A stretch of DNA of 64,000 bases. Source: Rhizobiales bacterium Y(2018) (GTDB taxonomy: Bacteria > Pseudomonadota > Alphaproteobacteria > Rhizobiales > Aestuariivirgaceae). Where the stretch lies: positions 806,001-870,000 of the forward strand of contig SCPD01000002.1 of NCBI GenBank assembly GCA_005502925.1, written 5' to 3'. Under the pieces are notes generated by a model. That model was not told where the DNA came from, made no database searches, and saw only the letters and a list, made by a program, of their open reading frames with translations. Of this stretch, positions 57,333 to 64,000 are shown piece by piece (within the stretch, counting starts at the first letter, position 1; each line of letters starts with the position of its first letter). A program made the translations under genes and the position numbers.

Positions 57333-58820
57333 ATGATCAAGACAGGCTCCCAGCATATCGCATCGCTGAAGGACGGCCGGCAGGTCTATATCGACGGCGC
57401 GCTTTCCGGCGATGTCACCGAATGCCCGGCCTTCAGGCGCTCCATCGGCACGGTTGGCGCGCTCTACGACTTCCAATCCCGCCCGGAAAATCTCGAACTG
57501 ATGACCTTCGATGTGCCGGAAACACAAGGGGGCCACGCCAGCCGCATCTGGCAGCTGCCGCGCAGCTATCGGGAAATCGTCGAACGCCGCCGGGCGTTGG
57601 AGGCCTGGGCCGAGCTGCATGGCGGTTTTCTCGGCCGTGCGCCCGATCATGTCGCGTCCTGTCTCGCCGGCATGTATATGGGGATCGATATCTTCCGCGG
57701 CTATGATGCGGCGCGCGCCGGAGCGCTCGCTGACTATTTCCACTTCGCCCGCGCCAGCGATCTCTATCTCACCTATGTGATCATCAATCCGCAGGCCGAC
57801 AGATCCCGCCCGGCGGGTGAGCAGCACGATCCGTTCCTTACCGCCGGCGTGGTCGATCAGGACGGCACGGGCCTCACTATTCGGGGCGCAAAGATGCTGG
57901 CGACCGGTGGCATCATGGCGAATGAGGTGCTGGTGACCTGCATCCAGCCGCTGCGTGCCGGCGAGGAGCGTTATGCGGTGTCCTTCGCCGTGCCGATGAA
58001 CGCCAAGGGGTTGAAGATCCTGTCGCGCAAGTCTTATGAAGCGGGCGCGCCGAGCGTCTTCGACAATCCGCTTGCCAGCCGCTTCGATGAGAACGATGCC
58101 GTCCTCTATTTCGACGATGTGAAGGTCGAGTGGCCGCGCGTCTTCATCAATCAGGACATCGCGATGTGCCAGCGGCAGTTTCATGCCACTCCGGCGCATG
58201 TCTATCAGAATTACCAATCGCAGATCCGCCTGATGGTGAAGATGCGTTTCCTGGTCGGCATCGCACGGCGGATCGCCGAGACCAACGGCATTATCGGATT
58301 CCCCCAGGTCCATGAAACACTGGGCGCGCTCGCGGCGCAGAATACGATGGTCGACGCGCTCGTCCACGCCATGGAGATAAAAGGCAGGATGCAGGGTGAG
58401 TATTTCATCCCCGACAGCCACACGCTCTATGCCGCTCAGGTGTTGACTCAGGAGCTCTACGGGCAGGTGATCACGGCGCTACGCGGCCTGGCCGGTGGCG
58501 GCCTGATCATGCTGCCGTCCTCCGTCCATGATTTTGCCAATGGTGAATTGCGCGGCCTCATCGATCGGACGCAGCAGTCACCCGTCTGTTCCTCGGAAAG
58601 CCGGGTCAAATTTTTCAAGCTTGCCTGGGATGCGGTCGGTTCGGAATTTGCCTCCCGGCACACGCAATATGAAATGTTCTATGCCGGGGCCACGTTCGTC
58701 ACCAAGGGGCACAGTTTCCGCACCTTCGACTGGGATCGCTGCACCGGCTTCGTCGATCGCATGCTCGACGGCTATTCCCTGGCCGACGAGATCGGCGGCG
58801 CCTCGCCTCTGGCGGCGTGA
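57333..58820 (+). CDS. HpaB-like FADH2-dependent monooxygenase (4-hydroxyphenylacetate 3-hydroxylase family)
   Basis: 495 residues, full family length with acyl-CoA-dehydrogenase-like fold. Hydroxylates an aromatic or heteroaromatic ring with FADH2 from the reductase. Family blocks: YDFQSRPENLELMTFDVPETQGGHASRIWQLP, VIINPQADRSRPAGEQHDPFLTAGVVDQDGTGLTIRGAKMLATGG, HTQYEMFYAG. It is not clearly HpaB itself: no meta-cleavage genes are near. Other members act on pyrrole-2-carboxylate, chlorophenols or resorcinol-like substrates. CTGGAGGGG precedes ATG 57333. Confidence 0.9.
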   Translation: MIKTGSQHIASLKDGRQVYIDGALSGDVTECPAFRRSIGTVGALYDFQSRPENLELMTFDVPETQGGHASRIWQLPRSYREIVERRRALEAWAELHGGFLGRAPDHVASCLAGMYMGIDIFRGYDAARAGALADYFHFARASDLYLTYVIINPQADRSRPAGEQHDPFLTAGVVDQDGTGLTIRGAKMLATGGIMANEVLVTCIQPLRAGEERYAVSFAVPMNAKGLKILSRKSYEAGAPSVFDNPLASRFDENDAVLYFDDVKVEWPRVFINQDIAMCQRQFHATPAHVYQNYQSQIRLMVKMRFLVGIARRIAETNGIIGFPQVHETLGALAAQNTMVDALVHAMEIKGRMQGEYFIPDSHTLYAAQVLTQELYGQVITALRGLAGGGLIMLPSSVHDFANGELRGLIDRTQQSPVCSSESRVKFFKLAWDAVGSEFASRHTQYEMFYAGATFVTKGHSFRTFDWDRCTGFVDRMLDGYSLADEIGGASPLAA

Positions 58821-58828
58821 GGTTTGTC

Positions 58829-59194
58829 ATGCCGATCAACAAGGAGCATCGGGAGTTTCACGCGCTCGATATGGCGGGCGGTTGGCATGTCCCTCCGGGC
58901 TATCCGCCGGGCATCGAGCAGAAGATCCTGTCGGGCCGGCTTGATGAAAAGGCGGCGAGCGGCCATCGCACGCGGCTTTTGCGCTTTCTGCCCGGTGCCT
59001 TCACCACCATGCCCTTCACCCATGAATACTGGGAGGAGGTGTATCTGATCGCGGGCGATCTGATCGTCGGCGCCGCCCCAGGTGAAGTGACATTTGCCGC
59101 CAATACCTATGCGTGCCGTCCGCCTGGCGTCGCGCATGGGCCGTTCCGCTCGCAAGGCGGCTGCCTCCTGCTCGAAGTCCATTTTTATGATTGA
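58829..59194 (+). CDS. Cupin-domain protein (possible ring-opening or product-processing enzyme)
   Basis: 121 residues, one cupin. The first motif reads FTTMPFTHEYWEEVYLIAGDLIVG (metal His in THEYWEE) and the second PPGVAHGPFRSQGGCLLLEVHF (metal His in VAHGP). A metal site is therefore plausible. It starts 8 nt after the monooxygenase stop. In such operons cupins can be dioxygenases or isomerases for the hydroxylated product. GTG 58817 is an alternative start. Confidence 0.78.
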   Translation: MPINKEHREFHALDMAGGWHVPPGYPPGIEQKILSGRLDEKAASGHRTRLLRFLPGAFTTMPFTHEYWEEVYLIAGDLIVGAAPGEVTFAANTYACRPPGVAHGPFRSQGGCLLLEVHFYD

Positions 59195-59232
59195 AACGAT
59201 AGGCAACGCCGATCGTCCCCTTTGCTTCGCTG

Positions 59233-60423
59233 TCAGATCTTGATCAGCATCGCCGTCCCATACATGAGGGCGAGGCCTGCGGCCGCACCCGTCAGCGTCG
59301 CCGGCGTCATCAGAGCCTTGACCGGATCCGCCGACGAGCGGGCGAGGAAGGCCGAGACCTCGATGATGACCTGGAGGATGGCGCCGGCGCCGATCGCCAG
59401 CGCCAGCGCCGACCAATGTGGCGCATAAGCGAGGCTGCCCATCCACATGCCGAGCACCGCCGGACCGCCGGCGATGAGGGCGAGTCCGGCGAAGCGCGCC
59501 AGTGACGGCTTGAGCTTGAGCAGGGGAGCGGCGATGCCGATGCCTTCGGTGATGTTGTGGAGCGTGAAGCCCATGACCAGGAAGGTGCCGAGGCCGGCGG
59601 CGCCCGCCGCGAAGGCTGCGCCGATCGCGAGACCTTCGCCGAGATTGTGCAGGCCGATGCCGATGGCGATGAAGGTGGCGAGCGCCAGGCCGCTCGGCTG
59701 GCCTTGCCTCCGCGAGATTCCGAGCAGCAGGATGAAGCTCGCCGCCGCGGCGAGGAGCACCATCATAGGGCCTTGGAAGATCGTGGCCGAGCGCCCGGCG
59801 AATTCGAACGCGTCCTCCATCGTATCGATGAACAGGAAGGCGAGGAGGCCTACCGTCAAAGCGAGCAGGAAGTTCATCACCTGCGGGCCGGCGCCACGCA
59901 GTGCGGGATAGAACATGAGGCCGATCACCACCGGCACGATGCCGACAAAGGCGCCGAGCATCGCCTGCGCGGCGAAGTTGAGCGAGGAGCCTTGCGGGGT
60001 TTCGACCGCGACCGGGATATCGTGGTCGAAGGTGGCGCCCGTATTGGTGACGAAGGTCACCTTATGCGCCTCACCCAATACCCACGGAAAGGGAATGGCG
60101 ATCCAGGCCGAGGCACCGCGTTCGATCGCGCCGGGCGGGTCCTGGGTGAAGCGCCAGTACGCCGCGTCGACCTGGACCTGCGCGATCTTCATCGCCTCCG
60201 AGCCGCCGCCCCTGACCAGAAGACGAAGGCCGCCCTGGTCGAGGATGGTGCGCTCGATGGTGAGATTCTCGACCGGCGGCGCGCCGTTGTTGAAGCTGCC
60301 GAGGAGATTGCCGGCAATGAGCCACCATAGCGCGATGCCGAGAACGACAAGCGGCGCCAGCACCCAGAGGAGCTTCTGCCATGGACGCGGGGCGGGAATG
60401 GATGAGGCCTGATCGGAGCTCAT
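59233..60423 (-). CDS. ZIP-family metal permease with an added N-terminal periplasmic beta domain
   Basis: 396 residues. A first membrane segment (19-38) is followed by a soluble, beta-rich region (about 50-148, VENLTIERTILDQGGLRLLVRGGG...AHKVTFVTNTGATFDHDIPVAVETP) likely in the periplasm. The seven-helix ZIP part follows with both canonical helices: HNLGEG at 259-264 and HNITEG at 289-294, the two metal-binding His/Glu sets. This N-terminal extension is not part of ordinary ZIP carriers. It overlaps the multicopper oxidase gene by 4 nt and is divergent from mntR, so manganese is the best guess for the metal, with iron possible. Confidence 0.87.
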   Translation of the reverse strand: MSSDQASSIPAPRPWQKLLWVLAPLVVLGIALWWLIAGNLLGSFNNGAPPVENLTIERTILDQGGLRLLVRGGGSEAMKIAQVQVDAAYWRFTQDPPGAIERGASAWIAIPFPWVLGEAHKVTFVTNTGATFDHDIPVAVETPQGSSLNFAAQAMLGAFVGIVPVVIGLMFYPALRGAGPQVMNFLLALTVGLLAFLFIDTMEDAFEFAGRSATIFQGPMMVLLAAAASFILLLGISRRQGQPSGLALATFIAIGIGLHNLGEGLAIGAAFAAGAAGLGTFLVMGFTLHNITEGIGIAAPLLKLKPSLARFAGLALIAGGPAVLGMWMGSLAYAPHWSALALAIGAGAILQVIIEVSAFLARSSADPVKALMTPATLTGAAAGLALMYGTAMLIKI

Positions 60424-61565
60424 GACAGCGCCTCCACGACATCGAACATGCCCATCCAGCCGAGCTCAGTGAATTCCGATTGATGCGCATGGAACATGTA
60501 GAGGCCGGGCTCGTGATCGGGCTGTTCGGCGAAAGTGAATTCCAGGATGCCGCGCTGCGCCTGGCATTGCATGATCACGTCGACGGTCTTGAGCGTTGGC
60601 GTCAATGTCGTTCCCTGATCGTAGTAGTCGAAGAAATTGCCGTGCAGATGGAAAGAGTTGATCGGATCGAACTCGGTGACATTGACCAGATAAATGCGCA
60701 CCGGCCGGCTGCGCACCACCTTGATCGGCTGCTTGGCATAACAATGGGCGATGGTGTTGCAGGCATAGAACTCGTTCTCGCCGTCGAAATTCGTGTCGAA
60801 AGCGTTCATCACCATCGCCATTTCCTGCCATTGGGCATTTTCCGGCGTGCCGAGCAGGCGTGAGCTGGCGACCGCCGCCATCTCCGGGTGCCGGGCCGGA
60901 TCGGGGTCGATGACGAACAGGCCATACATGCCTTTGTGGATGTGGCGCGCCAGCGGCAGCGCATGACAATGATAGAGATGGCAGCCATAGGGCCGTGCAT
61001 CAAACTCATAGGTGAATTCGCCGCCCGGCGGCACGAGGCCAGCGCCGGGAATGCCGTCCATGCGCGCCGCATGGAAGCCGTGGAAATGCATCGAATGCGG
61101 ATGCGAGCCGAAATTCTTGAATACGATGCGCACCCGGTCGCCTTCCGTCGCCCGCAGCGCCGGGCCGGGCACGCGGCCATTGAAGGTCCAGGCTGGGAAC
61201 ATCACGCCGGGCGCGATCTCGATTTCCTTGTCCTCGGCGGTCACCTGGAAGGTGCGCAGCCTGCGGCCGTCGGGAAGGGTGGAAACCTCGCCCGTCTCCC
61301 AGTCGGTCAGCATCGCAGTCGGATCGAAGCCGTTCCGCGCCGGATCGACGTCGCCGATGGTGATCATCTCGCCATGGGCGTTCATGTGATTGGTGGTGTC
61401 GTAGGTCGGCGTCCCGCTCGCCGGCGCCTGATGGCCCTGATGCCCGGATGTTTGTTCGCCTTGCCCGAGCGCTCCCTTGGCGCCGAAAGCCGCAGCACTC
61501 GCGGCCAAGAGGCCCGCACCGATGAATCCCCGTCGTTTGAGATCGAATGGCAACCAGCCCGGCAT
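60420..61565 (-). CDS. Tat-exported two-domain multicopper oxidase, type-1 site in domain 1
   Basis: 381 residues. Tat signal KRRGFIGAGLLAASAAAFG at the N-terminus, then a His-rich stretch (GHQGHQ). Domain 1 has HSMHFHG (His160, His162) and the HCH motif His199-Cys200-His201, followed by His208/His210 and Met213, a full type-1 site plus trinuclear ligands. Domain 2 has His306/His308 and HAH 359-361, where Cys is replaced by Ala360, so only domain 1 carries type-1 copper (type C arrangement). All eight trinuclear His are kept, unlike nitrite reductase. Likely a periplasmic metal oxidase serving the coupled ZIP permease. Confidence 0.9.
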   Translation of the reverse strand: MPGWLPFDLKRRGFIGAGLLAASAAAFGAKGALGQGEQTSGHQGHQAPASGTPTYDTTNHMNAHGEMITIGDVDPARNGFDPTAMLTDWETGEVSTLPDGRRLRTFQVTAEDKEIEIAPGVMFPAWTFNGRVPGPALRATEGDRVRIVFKNFGSHPHSMHFHGFHAARMDGIPGAGLVPPGGEFTYEFDARPYGCHLYHCHALPLARHIHKGMYGLFVIDPDPARHPEMAAVASSRLLGTPENAQWQEMAMVMNAFDTNFDGENEFYACNTIAHCYAKQPIKVVRSRPVRIYLVNVTEFDPINSFHLHGNFFDYYDQGTTLTPTLKTVDVIMQCQAQRGILEFTFAEQPDHEPGLYMFHAHQSEFTELGWMGMFDVVEALS

Positions 61566-61614
61566 GACCGCTCCTCTTTTTAGCCCCTACAAACAATAAG
61601 AGCATAAGAGCATT

Positions 61615-61634
61615 ATTATAGCAATGGCTATAAT
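61615..61634. promoter_or_regulatory. MntR-type operator 1
   Basis: ATTATAGC-AATG-GCTATAAT, perfect 8-bp arms. It contains ATAGC-N4-GCTAT, the core of known MntR boxes. It is 50 bp from the oxidase start and 71 bp from mntR. Confidence 0.8.
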
Positions 61635-61658
61635 TTGCCCAAAGTGGCCGAATATCCT

Positions 61659-61672
61659 ATAGCCACGGCTAT
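61659..61672. promoter_or_regulatory. MntR-type operator 2
   Basis: ATAGC-CACG-GCTAT, the same ATAGC-N4-GCTAT core. Centre-to-centre distance from operator 1 is 41 bp, about four helical turns. It lies 33 bp before mntR. Confidence 0.8.
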
Positions 61673-61704
61673 GATCTTTAACGACGAAGCCAACTGACTT
61701 ACCG

Positions 61705-62160
61705 ATGATCAAACCGACGAAAGCACCCGTCCCCGAAAGCACTCTGGTCGATGCCGACACCCATATGGAGAGCTTCCGCCAGACGCGCCATAACCGGCGC
61801 ACTGAGCTTATCGAGGACTATGTCGAGCTGATTGCCGACCTTATCGCCGATCGCGGCGAAGCGCGCCAGGTCGATATCGCACAACGTCTGGGTGTGGCGC
61901 AGCCGACGGTCGCCAAGATGCTGAAGCGGCTCGCCGCCGAAGGGCTCATCCAGCAAAGGCCCTATCGCGGCGTGTTCCTCACCGATGCGGGCGCCGGCCT
62001 CGCCGAGAAAAGCCGCGAGCGCCATCAAATTGTCGAGAGCTTCCTCTGCGCCTTGGGGATCAGCCCGGAGATCGCACGCGTCGACGCCGAGGGCATCGAG
62101 CATCATGTCAGCCTTGAGACTTTGAACGCGTTTCGCGACTTCCTGCGAAATCGGGAATAA
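61705..62160 (+). CDS. mntR: Manganese-responsive transcriptional regulator MntR (DtxR family)
   Basis: 151 residues. Winged helix ([41 protein letters not shown]) and dimerisation domain. All six Mn ligands of Bacillus subtilis MntR have counterparts: Asp38 and Glu41 (IEDYVEL), His107 (ERHQIVESF), and Glu129, Glu132, His133 ([10 protein letters not shown]). An N-terminal extension of about 30 residues is usual for Gram-negative MntR. The two ATAGC-N4-GCTAT sites lie in the shared promoter, so it should regulate both itself and the oxidase-ZIP genes. Confidence 0.95.
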   Translation: MIKPTKAPVPESTLVDADTHMESFRQTRHNRRTELIEDYVELIADLIADRGEARQVDIAQRLGVAQPTVAKMLKRLAAEGLIQQRPYRGVFLTDAGAGLAEKSRERHQIVESFLCALGISPEIARVDAEGIEHHVSLETLNAFRDFLRNRE

Positions 62161-62202
62161 TGGCTTAGCTGGTCCGTTTCGCCTCCAGTGGAGGAGAGAC
62201 AC

Positions 62203-62958
62203 ATGACCATCGCCAAGGTGCTGAGCTTCCTGCGTAAGGGCGAGCCGGAGGCGGAAGCCGCAGATCCCGTCATCAGCTTCATCTGTGCGCCTGAGGACAA
62301 GGGCGTGATCGCCGAACCCGTTCCCGCCAAGGCGAGCATGCCGGACTGGTTTCGCCGCCTGCCCGCCATCGACGGCGCCAATGTCTCGGCCACCAATAAC
62401 GGGCTCACCGTGAAGCGTTGCATGCCCTTTCTCGATGCCATGACGCTGGGTTTCGTTCTGCCGCTCGCGGCGACGACGCGGCTCGAGATCAAGGATGGCG
62501 GCAAGACGGTGGAGGCCGGCTGGGAATTCGACAAGGTCATGGTGAGCAACCATGCCAGCCATCAGATCGCAGGTCATCCGATGGCAGACCGGCCGCCGAT
62601 GAAGTTCCACAATTATTGGACCATCATGACGCCGCCGGGATGGAGCTGCCTCTTTGTGGCGCCGCTCAACCGGCCCGCACTGCCGGTCGATATCATCGCC
62701 GGCGTCGTCGATACCGACATCTATCATGCACTGATCAATTTTCCTTTTCTCGCCACCGGTGATGATGGCGTGCACACATTGGAGAAAGGAACGCCGCTCG
62801 TTCAGGTCATTCCGTTCAAGCGTGCCGATGCCGCTCTGACGCCGTCATTCACCGTGCGCGCCGAGGATCACGAGGAGAGTGCGACGCGCGAACGGATACG
62901 CCGCAACACGCTCGCCAGCGAAGGCTGGTACCGGAAATTCGCGCGCGCGAAGAGATAG
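62203..62958 (+). CDS. DUF6065-like hypothetical protein
   Basis: 251 residues, no signal peptide or membrane helix. Characteristic stretch SMPDWFRRLPAIDGA, LTVKRCMPFLDAMTLGFVLPLAATTRLE, HQIAGHPMADRPPMKFHNYWTIMTPPGWSCLFVAPLNRPALPVDIIAGVVDTD. Homologues of this unknown family occur in bacteria and also in some phages; my family assignment is from memory of the pattern. GGAGGAGA precedes ATG 62203. It follows mntR by 42 nt and might share its transcript. Ends directly before a palindromic repeat. Confidence 0.65.
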   Translation: MTIAKVLSFLRKGEPEAEAADPVISFICAPEDKGVIAEPVPAKASMPDWFRRLPAIDGANVSATNNGLTVKRCMPFLDAMTLGFVLPLAATTRLEIKDGGKTVEAGWEFDKVMVSNHASHQIAGHPMADRPPMKFHNYWTIMTPPGWSCLFVAPLNRPALPVDIIAGVVDTDIYHALINFPFLATGDDGVHTLEKGTPLVQVIPFKRADAALTPSFTVRAEDHEESATRERIRRNTLASEGWYRKFARAKR

Positions 62959-62959
62959 A

Positions 62960-63004
62960 GCATGATCCGGAAAAGTGCGAAGCGGTTTTCCGGAGAGATC
63001 ATGC
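62960..63004. repeat. Dispersed palindromic element, copy D (first hairpin)
   Basis: GCATGATC/GATCATGC outer arms, CCGGAAAA/TTTTCCGG inner arms, core GTGCGAAGCGG, identical in core to copy A with different but still paired arms. Confidence 0.82.
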
Positions 63005-63018
63005 GCAAGCAAGAAAAT

Positions 63019-63047
63019 AAAGCGCGATGGCTAAACCATCGCGCTTT
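63019..63047. repeat. Dispersed palindromic element, copy D (second hairpin)
   Basis: Perfect 12-bp arms AAAGCGCGATGG/CCATCGCGCTTT with loop CTAAA. Confidence 0.8.
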
Positions 63048-63127
63048 AATGGGAATAGGGGACGGCATCGTCCGTTCATCACGCGGGTGCGCATGAGGCC
63101 GCCCGCGAACAGATGAAAGGAAGCGAT

Positions 63128-63496
63128 ATGAAACGCACAGCGATTCTCACCGGAGTCCTGGCCCTGGGTCTTGGTGCGAGCGCGGCCGATGCGCTGCCGC
63201 TCGCCAAGCCTGATTTCCCGGGCACGCAGACCGTAACCGGCAAGACCGGTCAGATCATCCTGGCGGGCAACAGCTCATCGAACTCGTCTTCGAATTCGAG
63301 CTCCAACAGCTCGTCCAATTCGTCGTCCAATTCCTCCTCGAATTCGAGTTCGAACAGCTCGTCGAATTCCTCTTCCAACTCAAGCTCGAACAGCTCCTCG
63401 AATTCGAGCTCGAACCGTTCATCCAACAGCTCGTCGAATTCCTCGGGCTATTCGAAGAACTGGTCGAGCAAGGGGTCGGTCAAGCGCAAGAACTGA
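63128..63496 (+). CDS. Secreted low-complexity protein with (NSSS) tetrapeptide repeats
   Basis: 122 residues. Signal peptide about 1-22 (cut near ADA-LP). After GKTGQIILAG come 15 four-residue units: 12 perfect NSSS, then NRSS, NSSS and NSSG, and a basic tail (YSKNWSSKGSVKRKN). AGGAAG precedes ATG 63128. The mature product should be an extended, hydrophilic chain, perhaps a surface or matrix linker or a glycosylation scaffold. No function is known. A rho-independent terminator follows at 63520. Confidence 0.7.
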   Translation: MKRTAILTGVLALGLGASAADALPLAKPDFPGTQTVTGKTGQIILAGNSSSNSSSNSSSNSSSNSSSNSSSNSSSNSSSNSSSNSSSNSSSNSSSNRSSNSSSNSSGYSKNWSSKGSVKRKN

Positions 63497-63519
63497 GCCA
63501 TTGCCGATAGGCGGACGGA

Positions 63520-63545
63520 GAAGGGCATGGGAAACCATGTCCTTC
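63520..63545 (+). terminator. Rho-independent terminator after the NSSS-repeat gene
   Basis: GAAGGGCATGG/CCATGTCCTTC (one G-U pair) with loop GAAA, followed by TTCTTTT. Confidence 0.82.
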
Positions 63546-63551
63546 TTCTTT

Positions 63552-64000
63552 TCAGTCACACAGTCCTTTGGGATTGAGCAGGCCCCAGCCGAAAACATCG
63601 TCGCGGCCCGGCACGCCAAGATCCTCGGCCGCCGTCGTGAGGCGGGAGAGGATATCTTCCATACGTGCTTCAGGCTGGCTCTTGCGGGCCAGCGCAATGG
63701 CCGCGGTGACGAAGGGCGCGGCGAAGGACGTGCCGGTTCGGGTGCGCGTGCCCTGGACCGAGGCGGCGATCCAGACATCGACGCCGGGTGCGGCGAGATC
63801 GATATGCGGCCCTCTGACGGCGCGCCGATAAGCGCGCTTCTGCCGGTCGACGGCCGTGACGGCGACGACTTCAGGATAAGCGGCGGGATAGACGGGTTTT
63901 GCCTTGGGACCGTCATTGCCGGCCGCCGCCACCAGCACGATACCCTCTTCCGACAGGCGCTTAACGGCGCTTTCCAATACGCTGTTGGCCGGGCCGGTGA
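63552..64000 (-). CDS. Subtilisin-like serine protease (S8), N-terminal part beyond the window
   Basis: The C-terminal 149 residues of a subtilase. Seen are the oxyanion Asn in AAAGNDGP and the catalytic Ser in TGTSFAAPFV; the catalytic Asp and His must lie outside the window. The frame is open through the last base, with GPANSVLESAVKRL preceding the TTG at 63977, so that codon is not the start. The end, after WGLLNPKGLCD, is short and without extra domains. It converges on the NSSS-repeat gene, sharing the terminator region. Confidence 0.88.
   Translation of the reverse strand, partial: TGPANSVLESAVKRLSEEGIVLVAAAGNDGPKAKPVYPAAYPEVVAVTAVDRQKRAYRRAVRGPHIDLAAPGVDVWIAASVQGTRTRTGTSFAAPFVTAAIALARKSQPEARMEDILSRLTTAAEDLGVPGRDDVFGWGLLNPKGLCD

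Noticed and set aside
60420-61565. Copper nitrite reductase (nirK)
   Set aside because: It keeps the full HCH and HAH trinuclear His set of oxidases, which NirK lacks, and the context is manganese regulation rather than denitrification.
63270-63450. Short-period repeats that could be read as a CRISPR-like or satellite array
   Set aside because: The period is 12 bases with no spacers, and it is in frame with a secreted NSSS protein; the DNA units differ by synonymous codons.
1-64000. tRNA, rRNA, integrase or insertion sequence boundaries
   Set aside because: I looked for T-loop-like GGTTCGA segments, integrase and transposase motifs and terminal repeats, and found none that held up.

Overview
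The window reads as chromosomal DNA of an alphaproteobacterium of the order Hyphomicrobiales (Rhizobiales). The evidence is high GC content, a complete phyR-nepR-ecfG general stress locus, two HWE/HisKA_2-type histidine kinases, the split glyQ/glyS glycyl-tRNA synthetase, rhizobial-style LigD/Ku, a Mn-liganding MntR and dispersed palindromic elements of the kind common in this order. The genus cannot be fixed from the sequence. I saw no rRNA, tRNA, insertion sequence, prophage or CRISPR array, and no gene-free stretch longer than 300 bases.

Layout. 1-5.5 kb: a sugar module (FGGY kinase cut by the window edge, ABC permease, binding protein, ATPase, ribulose-phosphate-3-epimerase-like enzyme). 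5.5-17 kb: an S49 peptidase, an inactive trypsin/V8-fold secreted protein, glyQ-glyS, a sulfotransferase, pyruvate phosphate dikinase, a SleB-type cell wall hydrolase and an outer-membrane barrel. 17-24.8 kb: mostly housekeeping genes (DUF3108, class IV aminotransferase, tyrosine phosphatase, HD hydrolase, tag, ygfZ, dihydroorotase-like, acuI-like, LysE). 24.8-29.7 kb: a polyamine ABC operon (potFGHI) behind a TetR regulator, with an 18-bp palindromic operator.

29.9-36.6 kb is a general stress response island: PhyR, NepR, EcfG, two cytoplasmic-domain-bearing kinases, CsbD, a PRC-barrel protein, a low-affinity iron permease family protein and two small proteins. Four genes here carry the same promoter pattern, GGAACC-N15-CGTT, which matches the EcfG consensus, so the sigma factor and part of its regulon lie side by side. 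36.7-39.9 kb holds ArsR/SRPBCC, EamA, SDR and TetR genes. 40-43.4 kb is the NHEJ pair ligD-ku. 43.6-48 kb has a degenerate M23-like secreted protein, a serine hydrolase and a SARP/TolB/TPR regulator.

48-56 kb is an aldehyde and formaldehyde module: two aldehyde dehydrogenases, DUF779, a ModE-like regulator, Gfa, class III alcohol dehydrogenase and an AraC/GyrI regulator. 56-59.2 kb is a probable aromatic or heteroaromatic catabolic operon (GntR, flavin reductase, HpaB-like monooxygenase, cupin).

The most striking locus is 59.2-62.2 kb. A ZIP-family metal permease with an extra periplasmic beta domain overlaps by 4 nt a Tat-exported two-domain multicopper oxidase. The pair is divergent from mntR, and two MntR-type palindromes about four helical turns apart lie between them. 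This looks like a Mn-controlled oxidase-transporter system. The window ends with a DUF6065-like protein, a composite palindromic repeat, a secreted (NSSS)n repeat protein and a truncated subtilisin-like protease.
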